64,000 bases of DNA from Clostridiaceae bacterium (GTDB taxonomy: Bacteria > Bacillota > Clostridia > DSM-8532). The translations under genes and the position numbers were made by a program. Where the stretch lies: positions 32,877 to 96,876 of the forward strand of contig DULR01000055.1 in assembly GCA_012840245.1 (NCBI GenBank), written 5' to 3'. Shown in pieces: positions 8,875 to 17,718 of the stretch. The notes under the pieces were generated by a model. The model was not told the origin of the DNA. It saw only the letters and a program-made list of their open reading frames with translations, and searched no databases. Position 1 is the stretch's first letter; the number at the start of each line of letters is the position of its first letter.

Positions 8875-10632
8875 CTATACTATGTACGGAATGGTTATGG
8901 TGGCTAGGGTGCCGCCGGCAGGAGCCTTCTCCAGAGTAAGCCCGTACTCGTCGCCATATATAATCTTTATGCGTTCGTGGACATTTCTTACTCCAATGCC
9001 TGTGGAGCTTTTTATACGGTTGGGCAGACCTTTGAAGAGCTTGTCGAACTCGGCCAGATCCTCATCCGATATGCCTACGCCGTTATCTTCCACCGATATG
9101 TTCAGTCTTTTGTTTACCAGGCTTACCGTAAGTTTTATACGACCTCCTCCGACAGGCTCCACCCCATGGCCCACCGCATTCTCCAGAAGCGGCTGGATTA
9201 TGAGTCTGGGGATAGTCCCGTTAAGCAGGGATTCATCTATTTCCTTGACGAATTCAAGTCTTTTGCCGAACCTTTTTCCCATGATGAACATGTATGAGTC
9301 TACAAGTCTTATTTCATCCTTTAATGTTGAAACAGTCCTTCCGCCTTTGTTCATCCCCGCATCCAACAGGGTTCCCAGGGCTTCTATCATCTCAGACAGT
9401 TCGTTGTTTCCGTTGATCCTGGCTTTCCAGTTCATTATTTCAAGCGTATTATACAAAAAATGCGGATTAATCCTTGCCTGCAGTGCCGCCAGCTGGGCTT
9501 CTTTCCTGGCAAGCTCCTCTTTATACACGACATCGAACAGATGCTTTATCTCATTGGACATGTTATTGAAGGAATCAAATATGAATTTGAATTCGTCATT
9601 CTTTCTCCTGTCGGCCTGTACGCCCAGATTACCTTCCTCCAGCTGCTTCATCAGTCCGACAAGCTCTTTTATGGGCTTCCAAATTGCATTTGCCAGTGGA
9701 ACGGCCATCAATATCATTGCAATGGCCACCGCCACGGTAAGGATGATCAATAACCGAACCGCGCTGTTATACTTGTCCATGATCGTTCTGGTCGACATTA
9801 TCACTCCGTAACGCAGGGTTATATTGTCCAGATTTATGCTGCTGGTCAAAATTTCATAGGGTCTTATGCTGAATCTGTTCTCATCAGGCTGTGTCCCGTC
9901 ATGTATCTTTTTCATCACTTCGGATCTCAAATCTTCTGAGATCTGGCCCTGTTCGAATATGCTGGCTCCGTTATATGTCAATATAAAGCCTGAACTGTTC
10001 TGGAAATTTTCTCTGAAATAACCGAGCATATAATTCTTGTCCACTTTTATTACAACGTTTCCGTATTGCCTGAAGGTGTACCGGTCTGTCATTTTGCGGA
10101 TGAGGTAAAACTCGCCGTCATCGGAAATATAATATCCGAACTGCTCCTCCCCCAATTTTGAAGCAAATTCAACAACGATAGGGTGTATGGTGTTTATGTA
10201 CCGGCTGTATGAGTTGTCTGACTGGACCATATATACTACCTGGCTGTTATCGGTGAAGAAAAAGGACAGGGCGTCTATTTCCTGGTTTGAATAGAATTTT
10301 GAATTGAGATATTCGTTGATATTCTTGAACAGGTCGCTTTGGCTTATCTCGCCGTTTTTTTTCTGAACATAAAGCTCGTTGAGGGTTCCGTCATAAGGCA
10401 TCATCATTGCAAAGCGTTTCGCCTGTTCGAATCTTTCAGTGGTAAAATCATTTACACGCTCTATTCTCTGATCCAATGAATTTATGATCTCTTTTCTGAT
10501 ATCAACTGCGTATTTGAAATATCCGAAAAAGACGACTATCAGAACAGGATACAGAATAAAAACCGCAAACAGAAGCGTAAGCTTCTGCCTTACAGTGGAG
10601 TTGACAAAAAAGCCCTTTATCTTGCCCAGCAC
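8875..10632 (-). CDS. Sensor histidine kinase, YesM-type
   Basis: Membrane sensor kinase of 585 residues: N-terminal membrane segment (about 15-37), an extracellular domain of about 240 residues, a second membrane segment (LLIILTVAVAIAMILMAVPLA), a HAMP linker, a His_kinase domain with phosphoacceptor H391 in INPHFLYNTLE, and a HATPase domain with the N box (LIIQPLLENAVGHGVEP) and G boxes (VEDNGVGI, TGIGVRNV). This architecture belongs to the LytS/YesM family that partners with AraC-type response regulators. It heads the importer gene set whose last gene is such a regulator (4803-5543). The 398-residue plus-strand ORF across its 3' half is an antisense shadow. Confidence 0.92.
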   Translation of the reverse strand: MLGKIKGFFVNSTVRQKLTLLFAVFILYPVLIVVFFGYFKYAVDIRKEIINSLDQRIERVNDFTTERFEQAKRFAMMMPYDGTLNELYVQKKNGEISQSDLFKNINEYLNSKFYSNQEIDALSFFFTDNSQVVYMVQSDNSYSRYINTIHPIVVEFASKLGEEQFGYYISDDGEFYLIRKMTDRYTFRQYGNVVIKVDKNYMLGYFRENFQNSSGFILTYNGASIFEQGQISEDLRSEVMKKIHDGTQPDENRFSIRPYEILTSSINLDNITLRYGVIMSTRTIMDKYNSAVRLLIILTVAVAIAMILMAVPLANAIWKPIKELVGLMKQLEEGNLGVQADRRKNDEFKFIFDSFNNMSNEIKHLFDVVYKEELARKEAQLAALQARINPHFLYNTLEIMNWKARINGNNELSEMIEALGTLLDAGMNKGGRTVSTLKDEIRLVDSYMFIMGKRFGKRLEFVKEIDESLLNGTIPRLIIQPLLENAVGHGVEPVGGGRIKLTVSLVNKRLNISVEDNGVGISDEDLAEFDKLFKGLPNRIKSSTGIGVRNVHERIKIIYGDEYGLTLEKAPAGGTLATITIPYIV

Positions 10633-10710
10633 CTTACTACCCCCATAATGCCAGTCTCAATGATAATTATATAACATATTTGACGGACAGGATAACAACA
10701 GTTCGACCCG

Positions 10711-11589
10711 TTACAGGTGGAATTTCCTGATCAGATATGCTTTCAGTTCGTCATTCCCGTTTACAATAAACAGAAAAACAGAGGTGGGAACAAGAACGGC
10801 TGCAGATATCGGTGACCATATCAGTTTCAGTCCGGAGACATACAGGTTCACAGTCGCATCTATCACCGTAAAAACAGCAGCAGCGATCAGCATTGCTGTT
10901 CCGGATGCAAGCAGAGGTTTGGCTCTGAACAGGCCTCTCATCAAAACCCCGATGATACCTGCTAAAAACAGCGCGGCGATCATTGGGCAGGCCAGCTGGA
11001 AAAACCAGTCCCTTCCCCCGGTCAGCAAGTCGATGGCCAGAAGGAATCCGGAAGTACCAATAAACCATATGCTCAGGACCAGATAAATCCTCTTCCAGGA
11101 AAAAAGCATCGGTCCCGCAAGCCATACCCAGACTAAAAGCAAGGAAAGAGCGGGATAATGGGACCATTCAGGAAAAGTCCCCGAATACAGATCCAGCGAC
11201 ATCAGGAATACTGATATTGAAAACAGGTCCATGGTTATGATCTGGAAAAAGGTGCAGCCTTTGAGCATTGCAGGATAAGCTATGAGTATCCATAAAAGAA
11301 CCAGCGATGTAATGGGGTAAAATGACCAGGTTATCTTCCGGTTTACTGTAAAGTCAACGATAAGTGTTACGAGTATTGGCAAAAGTATAATAAATGTAAC
11401 AAGGAAAAGGAATGAACGGCTCGGTGCTATTTCCATCCTGGGACGCTCGCGCCGCGGCATTCGGTCTGAGAACAGCATCACCCTTTCGGAAGAATCCTGT
11501 TCATCAGGCAGTATTACTTCTGTTTTGCAAAGAGGACATTCTTTCAGGCCTTTTTCCAGTTCCACTCCGCAACGTACGCAGTATGCCAT
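10711..11589 (-). CDS. Zinc-ribbon multi-pass membrane protein (DUF6320-like)
   Basis: The protein opens with a short zinc ribbon (CVRCG ... CPLC, residues 4-22), has a charged linker, then about eight hydrophobic segments from residue 58 to near 280. From memory this arrangement matches the DUF6320 family, whose genes tend to neighbour condensation-like alcohol acetyltransferases, which is the case here (11787-13115, same strand, upstream). No catalytic motif is evident. A role in anchoring or assisting the acyltransferase at the membrane is a guess. The ATG follows GGAGG (TGGAGGTTTAT) closely. Confidence 0.65.
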   Translation of the reverse strand: MAYCVRCGVELEKGLKECPLCKTEVILPDEQDSSERVMLFSDRMPRRERPRMEIAPSRSFLFLVTFIILLPILVTLIVDFTVNRKITWSFYPITSLVLLWILIAYPAMLKGCTFFQIITMDLFSISVFLMSLDLYSGTFPEWSHYPALSLLLVWVWLAGPMLFSWKRIYLVLSIWFIGTSGFLLAIDLLTGGRDWFFQLACPMIAALFLAGIIGVLMRGLFRAKPLLASGTAMLIAAAVFTVIDATVNLYVSGLKLIWSPISAAVLVPTSVFLFIVNGNDELKAYLIRKFHL

Positions 11590-11629
11590 ATAAACCTCCA
11601 GCCAGAATTTTATCTTATCGTCAAACTGT

Positions 11630-11758
11630 CTTCCTGATCAGTAGTATGATTCTTCGCTTCGCTCAGAATGACATGTGCAAGCGTGAATCAGCGGTATCAG
11701 ATCATTGTGCCTGCATGTCATATTCCCGGTCATCACATGAATGACATGCTTCAGGAAG
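11630..11758. repeat. Short palindromic repeat element between two genes
   Basis: Contains ATTCTTCGCTTCGCTCAGAATGACA (11649-11673), a short motif that recurs in variant form at many gene ends of this window, followed by two further ATGACAT copies. The outer ends show TTCCTGA and TCAGGAA as inverted repeats. No coding capacity. Confidence 0.6.
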
Positions 11759-11786
11759 GAAGCAAAGGAACCGTACCCTTGCTTCC

Positions 11787-13115
11787 CTAATAGCTATAGT
11801 TTGTATCTATTTTAACATGAATACCCATTTTCACCAACCTGGTGAAAAACAGCCTTTCAACATCGGCTTCATGTATGTTTCTCGAGAAGTTCACCACAAG
11901 CTTGTCGCCAAAGCTGCAGACGGCGCAGCCTACCTTGTTTATGGGATTGGTGGCGAGGATGAAATCGATCTGCTCCACTTCCTTTGCCATCCCCTCGGGC
12001 AGCTTTACAAGACCTAAATTGGACAATGTACCGGAACAGAGATTTTCTCCCATTCTTGTATACAGAAACGGCATCAGAAGCTTTTTGAAAAACAGCGGTA
12101 TTATTCTGACAAGCCAATTGCGCTGTCCTCCGACGTTTCTGGCCAGATATCTGCTTATGGCTTTTTCATTTGTCTGTGTGATCAAAGTCTCGCGGACTAT
12201 CTGCAGTATTTCATCGAAGCTGTATTTTCCGAGTCTTGGGTCGATCTCGGGAATTACGAAAAGCGAGAAGTTCCTCAGTGTTTTGCTGGGATAGATCGAC
12301 CTCATATTTACAGGGACCTGCACAGCCACAGGACGCTTTTTTGGGTTCCTGGAAACGTATGTGTCCTGAAGTTCCTGAAGCGCATCGATGTATACGGCGA
12401 CAAGGAGGGTAGTCAGTGAGACGTTCCTCTTCTTCGCCTCTTTAAGTATCGATTCAACAGGTATTACGCCTCTGGTGATGCGAATGGCTCCCGGGCGAAG
12501 GAGTTTTCCCCTGATGTGAAAGGCCTTTCTTCCCTTGTCGGGCAATGGAAGAGGACTTTTGTAAAAACGGTTATACGCATCCTCTGCAGCTTCGTCGGGA
12601 AGCATTCCTGCGGGGATATCGCCCGGATCGCCGACATCTTTCCCCAAACGTATCAAATAATCATACACCAATGCTTTCAGAAACGTCATCCCGCCGGTGC
12701 CGTCAGTCAACACATGACAGAATTCCACGGCAATCCTGGACTGCCAGTACCGGACACGGAACAGAAACCGCGTACCGAGCCTCGGATGCAGCCTTCCAAG
12801 AGGATATCGCACATCCCTCTCAACACGGGGCAGCTTGGGATTATGCTCAAGATAATACCAGAAGAACCCCCTTTTGAGCCTGACACGATAAAACGGGAAG
12901 TTTTTTATGACCTCTTCGAGGGATTTCTGCAGTATCCTGGGATTGACCGTCTCCTTTAATGTCATTGAAATACGGAACATGGTGGTAATCCTGTCGGACT
13001 GTATTGATGGGTATATCAAAGCCGCATTGTCCAGTCTGTACCAGTCATGCTGTTCGGCATTTATATTATGTTTTTTCTCTTTTCGTCCTTTGCCCACCTG
13101 GCTATCCCCTTCCAA
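11787..13115 (-). CDS. Condensation-domain-like acyltransferase (alcohol acetyltransferase family)
   Basis: A 442-residue protein with the HxxxDG active-site motif of BAHD/condensation/alcohol acetyltransferases (FCHVLTDGTGG, about residues 134-144) and a later NLG segment (GTLSNLGLVKLP). The N-terminal stretch YRLDNAALIYPSIQ resembles related single-domain acyltransferases. It lacks carrier-protein or adenylation partners, so it is probably not part of a peptide synthetase. The zinc-ribbon membrane protein gene directly downstream is its usual companion. It likely transfers an acyl group to an alcohol or sugar lipid; substrate unknown. A GGAAGCAA/TTGCTTCC hairpin lies right after the stop codon (11758-11786) but lacks a T run. 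Confidence 0.75.
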   Translation of the reverse strand: MEGDSQVGKGRKEKKHNINAEQHDWYRLDNAALIYPSIQSDRITTMFRISMTLKETVNPRILQKSLEEVIKNFPFYRVRLKRGFFWYYLEHNPKLPRVERDVRYPLGRLHPRLGTRFLFRVRYWQSRIAVEFCHVLTDGTGGMTFLKALVYDYLIRLGKDVGDPGDIPAGMLPDEAAEDAYNRFYKSPLPLPDKGRKAFHIRGKLLRPGAIRITRGVIPVESILKEAKKRNVSLTTLLVAVYIDALQELQDTYVSRNPKKRPVAVQVPVNMRSIYPSKTLRNFSLFVIPEIDPRLGKYSFDEILQIVRETLITQTNEKAISRYLARNVGGQRNWLVRIIPLFFKKLLMPFLYTRMGENLCSGTLSNLGLVKLPEGMAKEVEQIDFILATNPINKVGCAVCSFGDKLVVNFSRNIHEADVERLFFTRLVKMGIHVKIDTNYSY

Positions 13116-13137
13116 GACCAGAATATAAGAAACGCAT

Positions 13138-13168
13138 GTCAGATCCTCCGCTTTGCTCGGAATGACAC
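13138..13168. repeat. Degenerate copy of the AGATCCTTCGCTTCGCTCAGAATGACA repeat
   Basis: Reads AGATCCTCCGCTTTGCTCGGAATGACAC, a mutated copy of the short repeat found at other gene ends here. It sits in the gap between the acyltransferase start and the end of the PRPP synthetase gene. Confidence 0.65.
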
Positions 13169-13175
13169 ATAAGTG

Positions 13176-14147
13176 TTAAATGAAACAGGAATCAAGATTG
13201 TCAAAGAGCTGGCTCAATGAATCCCTGTTGTGGATTATACCCACTGCTTCTGCAAACAACTGGGCAACAGACACCACTTTCACTTTTGGATGCTCGAAAG
13301 CCTTTTGATTCTCTACCGTATCGGTAACTATCAGCTCTTCTATCTCACTGCTTTCAAGAGCTTTTAGCCCTTTATCCCCCAACAGTGCATGAGTTACGCA
13401 TGCATATATTTTTTCCGCGCCATGTTCTTTTAAAACACGCGCCGTGTCAATCAGCGTACCGCAGGAGATGGTAAAGTCATCGACTATGATCGCATTTTTC
13501 CCTTTGACGTCACCGATGATCTCGAGTACTTCAGCCTTTTCATCATGGCAGCTGCGGGTCTTGTCCCCTATTGCCACGGGAGCCTTGAGAGCTGTTGCAT
13601 ATTTCCTCGCATTCTTCGCAAACCCTGCATCTGGCGAGACCACAACCATGTTCTCAATATTTTTTGACATTATATATCTGCACAGGATCGGCATTCCGTA
13701 CAAATGATCCACCGGTTTTTTAAAGAAGCCCTGGATCTGTGGGCTATGCAGATCCATAGTGATTATCCGGTCCACTCCGGCTGTTTCAAGGCAGTCAGCG
13801 CATACCCGGGCTCTGATCGACACTCTCGGCTCATCCTTCTTATCTCCCTTTGCATAGCTGAAATAAGGTATTATGGCTGTTACAGAACTTGCGCTCGATC
13901 TTTTGAAGGCATCGATCAAAAATATCAGTTCCATAAATTCGTCATTTGGATGCAGTCCGATGGTCTGAACGATATATACATCTTTATCTCTTACTTTTTC
14001 CAGAATCTTTACGAAGGTATTGCCCTCAGAAAATCTTATGGTTTGTGATTGTCCGATCTCAGTTCCAAGGTGTTTGCACATTTTATCGGCAAAACTCAGG
14101 CTTGCGCTCCCGGCGAATATTTTTATCTCTGTTTTTTCCTGAGACAT
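13176..14147 (-). CDS. prs: Ribose-phosphate pyrophosphokinase (PRPP synthetase)
   Basis: Makes phosphoribosyl pyrophosphate from ribose-5-phosphate and ATP, feeding nucleotide, His and Trp synthesis. Family landmarks are present: MDLHSPQIQGFF, VSPDAGFAKNARKYA, and the PRPP loop IIVDDFTISCGTLIDTA. Several positions differ from the housekeeping form: SYAKGDKKDEPR replaces the usual GYARQDRK segment, and the flexible loop reads IGDKTR rather than IDKRR. At 323 residues it has normal length. It may be a divergent paralogue rather than the only PRPP synthetase. AAAGGGG precedes the ATG. Confidence 0.87.
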   Translation of the reverse strand: MSQEKTEIKIFAGSASLSFADKMCKHLGTEIGQSQTIRFSEGNTFVKILEKVRDKDVYIVQTIGLHPNDEFMELIFLIDAFKRSSASSVTAIIPYFSYAKGDKKDEPRVSIRARVCADCLETAGVDRIITMDLHSPQIQGFFKKPVDHLYGMPILCRYIMSKNIENMVVVSPDAGFAKNARKYATALKAPVAIGDKTRSCHDEKAEVLEIIGDVKGKNAIIVDDFTISCGTLIDTARVLKEHGAEKIYACVTHALLGDKGLKALESSEIEELIVTDTVENQKAFEHPKVKVVSVAQLFAEAVGIIHNRDSLSQLFDNLDSCFI

Positions 14148-14453
14148 TGATAAGCGCCCCTTTCATTTAAATAAATGGATATACTTATTCTTACCAACTT
14201 TTCGGTAACTTTTTTGATTGTTATATTATCCTCTCTTCCGCTGCTCTGTAGTGTTACGGGTGTCAAAACGCAACTGTTGCCTATCAACATACTTAAATGA
14301 TACTATTATTTATGGATTTTGTCTTGCTGATAAATAAGATCAATTTCTCAATTTCAAATCTATCGCAGAGTATTGCTCACCATTTGGCAGCCGGGATATA
14401 TGTATACTCAGAATAACAGATTCAGCCATTCCTGAACGGGAGGTAACCAGCTG
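14148..14453. other. Divergent intergenic region, prs / AraC gene
   Basis: About 300 bases between genes on opposite strands, so it should carry both promoters. It is AT-rich and I see no coding ORF or strong terminator. GGGAGGT precedes the ATG at 14454. I could not fix a convincing -35/-10 pair. Confidence 0.4.
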
Positions 14454-15362
14454 ATGTACCGGAAGGAAAATACCTGTCTAAAGACCAAATATGTTGAAAT
14501 AACCTATAACCTTGAGGATTATGAAGAAGAGGATTATCCCGTTATAATCGGTGAGACCATCGGTATAGATAAAGAAAGCATTATGCTTCATTGTCACAGG
14601 CATATAGAAATATGTTATGTCAGGCATGGGACAGGAAATTATCTGATTGATGGAAAGGACTATTCTTTTAAAGCCGGTGATATTTTTGTTATCAATGATA
14701 ATGAAATACACCTGGCTTATAATGATAAGGATGTTATTATGCAGGTCATTCTGTTCAGCCCGACCCTTCTTTGGAACGGCGCGGGGCATACTTTTGAGAT
14801 GGACAGCCTTCATACTATACGGGAAATAAGCCGGCGGGGCAAAAACAAAATTGTTCCATCGGATAAATATTATGACTTGTTGGTTGCCACCATAAAAGAA
14901 ATTTTCACAGAAAACCATTTCAGGTATGACGGCTACAAGCTGGCAGTAAAAGCATCCCTGATAAAACTGACTGTATTATTGCAGCGTTGTTTCAGCTTCG
15001 ATCATAATTCCGGATCAAAGCACATGGAAAAGAACACTTATCTGCTCCTCCCGGTATTTGAATATATGAAGGAAAATTACGAAAAGAAAATCAAGCTGAA
15101 GGAGCTCGCTGATATTGTCAGTATGAGTACATCCAATTTCAGTCTCGTTTTTAAGGAATCGGTAGGATCAACGCCCATCGAGTACCTGAATAAGATCCGT
15201 ATAGTCAAAGCATCTCAGCTTTTGCTCCAAACAAATGATAAAATAGTGGATATTGCCTGCAACTGCGGATTTTTGAGCCTGCCTCATTTCATCAATACTT
15301 TTAAAAGGTATACCGGGAAACTGCCGAGAGATTTCCGAAAATCTTATCAATATATCAATTGA
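14454..15362 (+). CDS. AraC-family regulator, likely of the following importer operon
   Basis: A cupin sensor domain (about residues 40-130; HCHRHIEICYVRHGTGNYLIDGKDYSFKAGD has the typical His and Gly pattern of sugar-binding AraC proteins) is joined to a C-terminal AraC domain (about 200-300; LKELADIVSMSTSNFSLVFKESVG, then CNCGFLSLPHFINTFKRYTGKLPRDFRK). At 302 residues it is full length. It lies upstream of and co-directional with the LplB/YtcP/LplA, kinase and GH4 operon and is the best candidate for its activator. Confidence 0.88.
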   Translation: MYRKENTCLKTKYVEITYNLEDYEEEDYPVIIGETIGIDKESIMLHCHRHIEICYVRHGTGNYLIDGKDYSFKAGDIFVINDNEIHLAYNDKDVIMQVILFSPTLLWNGAGHTFEMDSLHTIREISRRGKNKIVPSDKYYDLLVATIKEIFTENHFRYDGYKLAVKASLIKLTVLLQRCFSFDHNSGSKHMEKNTYLLLPVFEYMKENYEKKIKLKELADIVSMSTSNFSLVFKESVGSTPIEYLNKIRIVKASQLLLQTNDKIVDIACNCGFLSLPHFINTFKRYTGKLPRDFRKSYQYIN

Positions 15363-15761
15363 TTTTGGAAAATACATAAATTTTTCAATAATATATATTA
15401 AGAATAATCCCCCCTGTACTTGTATTATTTAATCATGGAACATCCAGCTTCGGACACTGTACAGATAAATTCCATGAAATAAAATTTGTAACTTGTGGGG
15501 TTTAATTATGCGTAAATCAATATTCTGGAATGCAGCAGCAGTTGCTGCAGCTCTTCTTTGCGCCACAGCAACCGGCTGAATCCTTACATCCATAATGTGA
15601 AAAACTCAGATCCTTAACAAAGCTCCAAATGACAAAAGCAACAGAACCGTTGAAAGACTACATGATCCGGGCAGGTCAATGCCAGTTTTGTCGTGCCCAA
15701 AAACAAAGCTATATCGCATTTCATGCTTAACATATATCAACTTTCAGATTGGGGGATTAAA
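15363..15761 (+). other. Leader region of the LplB-type operon with decayed gene material
   Basis: About 400 bases before the first permease start. It holds a short lipoprotein signal-peptide ORF (see 15508-15579) and beyond that no recognisable coding sequence. The ORF-track start of the permease at 15693 lies inside this leader; the real start at 15762 has the ribosome binding site GGGGGAT. Confidence 0.5.
15508..15579 (+). pseudogene. Lipoprotein signal-peptide remnant, stop at lipobox position
   Basis: ATG after GTGGGG encodes MRKSIFWNAAAVAAALLCATATG and then TGA. The peptide has the charged start and hydrophobic core of a lipoprotein signal, and the TGA falls exactly where the modified cysteine (TGC or TGT) would be expected. 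No downstream frame gives a recognisable binding protein, so only the 5' end of a former gene seems to remain. It could alternatively be a tiny expressed peptide. Confidence 0.4.
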
Positions 15762-16736
15762 ATGACAACGCAAAGCGCTGCTGTGAGAAAGGAAAAAACC
15801 AGAAAAAAAGAGCGGTATGGCAGGGATCTGTCCCTTGGCAGAAGATTGCTTAACCAATGGGATATTCAACTCATGGTGATTCCTGCAATCATCTACATCT
15901 TTATTTTTTGTTACATACCCATGTACGGCTTGCTCATGAGCTTTCAGGACTTCAGTATATTTAAGGGTTTCTGGAAAAGCCCCTGGGTTGGTTTGAAGCA
16001 TTTTAAAGCATTCCTTGCCGCTCCTGATTTTTGGAACATAATGCGCAATACTGTCGTTATCAGCCTTTTAAGAATCTTTTTTGGTTTCCCGGCGCCCATT
16101 ATACTCGCTTTAATGCTAAATGAGGTGAGAAACCGGACGTTCAAGAGGGTAATTCAAACAGTAAGCTATTTGCCCCACTTCCTCTCCTGGGTTATTGTAT
16201 CAAGCTTTGTATTCTCCATCCTTTCTGTAGAAAACGGAAGCCTTAATCTTTTACTGCTAAAGCTTAATATCATCAAAGAGCCTATCAGCTTTCTGGATGA
16301 GAATAAATATTTCTGGAGCATAATTGTTACCACCGGAATATGGAAAGAGATCGGTTTTGGCTCCATAGTCTATTTGGCGGCCATTGCAGGTATTGATCCT
16401 CAATTATATGAGGCTGCGTCCATGGACGGTGCCAGCAGAACAAGGCAAATATTCCTGATTACTATTCCGTGTATCCTGCCAGTTATTATTCTTTTCCTTA
16501 TACTGGCAATCGGTGACCTCCTGAGCGCAGGGTTCGAGGATCTGCTGCTTCTTGGCAGCAACCCAATCCAGCGTCCAGTAAGTGATGTCATAGATACATA
16601 TGTATACCGGCATGGCGTTAAAACACAGAGATTTTCCTATGCAACGGCTGTCGGAATGTTCAAGGCGGTTATCAGTATTGGGTTGCTGGCAGGCGCGAAC
16701 AAGCTTGCCAAGAAAACAGGCAACAGTCTGTGGTAA
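15762..16736 (+). CDS. Polysaccharide ABC transporter permease, LplB-type
   Basis: The start is set at the ATG at 15762, which follows GGGGGAT, giving 324 residues; the longer track start lacks a binding site. Membrane segments begin at VIPAIIYIFIFCYIPMYGLLMSFQDF, a pattern typical of LplB permeases, and the EAA loop reads LYEAASMDGASRTRQIFLITIPCILPV. The C-terminal LLLGSNPIQRPVSDVIDTYVYRHG is also characteristic. It forms the channel with the next gene product, importing an oligosaccharide. First gene of an operon that continues to the GH4 glycosidase. Confidence 0.92.
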   Translation: MTTQSAAVRKEKTRKKERYGRDLSLGRRLLNQWDIQLMVIPAIIYIFIFCYIPMYGLLMSFQDFSIFKGFWKSPWVGLKHFKAFLAAPDFWNIMRNTVVISLLRIFFGFPAPIILALMLNEVRNRTFKRVIQTVSYLPHFLSWVIVSSFVFSILSVENGSLNLLLLKLNIIKEPISFLDENKYFWSIIVTTGIWKEIGFGSIVYLAAIAGIDPQLYEAASMDGASRTRQIFLITIPCILPVIILFLILAIGDLLSAGFEDLLLLGSNPIQRPVSDVIDTYVYRHGVKTQRFSYATAVGMFKAVISIGLLAGANKLAKKTGNSLW

Positions 16737-16752
16737 TAAGGGGGATTCTCAG

Positions 16753-17646
16753 ATGAAACCATCAACCGGTGATAGAATTGTGTCAGTTATTATACATATC
16801 CTTTTAATTATTATTGGTTTTGTATCAATATACCCGTTCTGGAATGCAGCAGTGATCTCTTTCAATAATGGCATAGACGCGCTAAAAGGCGGAATAACCT
16901 TCTGGCCCAGAGAATTCACATTGGATAACTACAAGTTTGTTTTTAAAGATAAGCGCCTGATAAACGGATTTATCATATCTGTTTTAAGAACAGGCCTGGG
17001 AACAGCCGGAGCTATACTGTGCACATCAATATTCGCATATGGCATGTCAAAAAAGGAGCTCATCGGAAGAAAATTCTATATGGGAATGGCTGTCTTTACC
17101 ATGTATTTCAGCGGAGGCCTCATTCCGTCCTATTTGCTGATACGGGATCTGGGGTTGGTCAATACATTTTGGGTAATGGTTATACCTGGTTTAATCAGTG
17201 TATGGAACATGATTGTCTTTCGCACCTTCTTTAAGAGCTTACCGCCTGGTCTTGAGGAATCGGCAAAAATTGACGGTTGCACAAACTGGGGTGTATTTTT
17301 TAGAATTGTCTTTCCGCTATCGGGACCCGTAATGGCTACAATCGCGTTATTTACCGCTGTTTACCACTGGAATGACTGGTTTGCCCCCGGTCTGTACATA
17401 AACAATCCCGATTTACTTCCCATTCAGACAAAGCTGCAGCAGATTATGAACTCCAATATTATGACTGAACAACTTAAACAGATGGATAGTGCGGCGGCTG
17501 CCCATTTAAGCAGTCTGCGCTCGGTTACAACCAAATCCTTAACTATGGCTACAATGATGGTCGCCACTTTTCCAATTCTCTTAGTATATCCCTTTTTGCA
17601 AAAGTACTTTGTTAAGGGAGTAATGATAGGTTCCATAAAGGAATAG
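16753..17646 (+). CDS. Carbohydrate ABC transporter permease, YtcP-type
   Basis: I use the ATG at 16753 (MKPSTGDRIVS), 16 bases after the previous stop and preceded by AAGGGGGAT; the track start at 16600 lies inside the upstream gene. The 297-residue product has about six membrane segments, the EAA loop LEESAKIDGCTNWGVFFRIVFPLSGPV and the ending QKYFVKGVMIGSIKE, all typical of YtcP/LplC permeases. Partner of the LplB-type protein. Confidence 0.92.
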   Translation: MKPSTGDRIVSVIIHILLIIIGFVSIYPFWNAAVISFNNGIDALKGGITFWPREFTLDNYKFVFKDKRLINGFIISVLRTGLGTAGAILCTSIFAYGMSKKELIGRKFYMGMAVFTMYFSGGLIPSYLLIRDLGLVNTFWVMVIPGLISVWNMIVFRTFFKSLPPGLEESAKIDGCTNWGVFFRIVFPLSGPVMATIALFTAVYHWNDWFAPGLYINNPDLLPIQTKLQQIMNSNIMTEQLKQMDSAAAAHLSSLRSVTTKSLTMATMMVATFPILLVYPFLQKYFVKGVMIGSIKE

Positions 17647-17718
17647 ATGCGGTGGGAAGCCGTGACCTTGCGTCACGCTTAACCATAAATAAAAAGTATC
17701 AGGAAGGAGAAATAAAGA

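Noticed and set aside
8615-9811. 398-residue plus-strand ORF
   Set aside because: Lies antisense to the sensor kinase and the start of the binding-protein gene; no ribosome binding site, Ser/Leu-rich shadow composition, while the minus frame has full family motifs.
11758-11786. GGAAGCAA/TTGCTTCC hairpin as an intrinsic terminator
   Set aside because: The stem is real but no T run follows on the minus strand, so a terminator role is not supported.
16600-16752. N-terminal extension of the YtcP-type permease
   Set aside because: Overlaps the previous permease gene; the ATG at 16753 has the ribosome binding site and the family's normal start.
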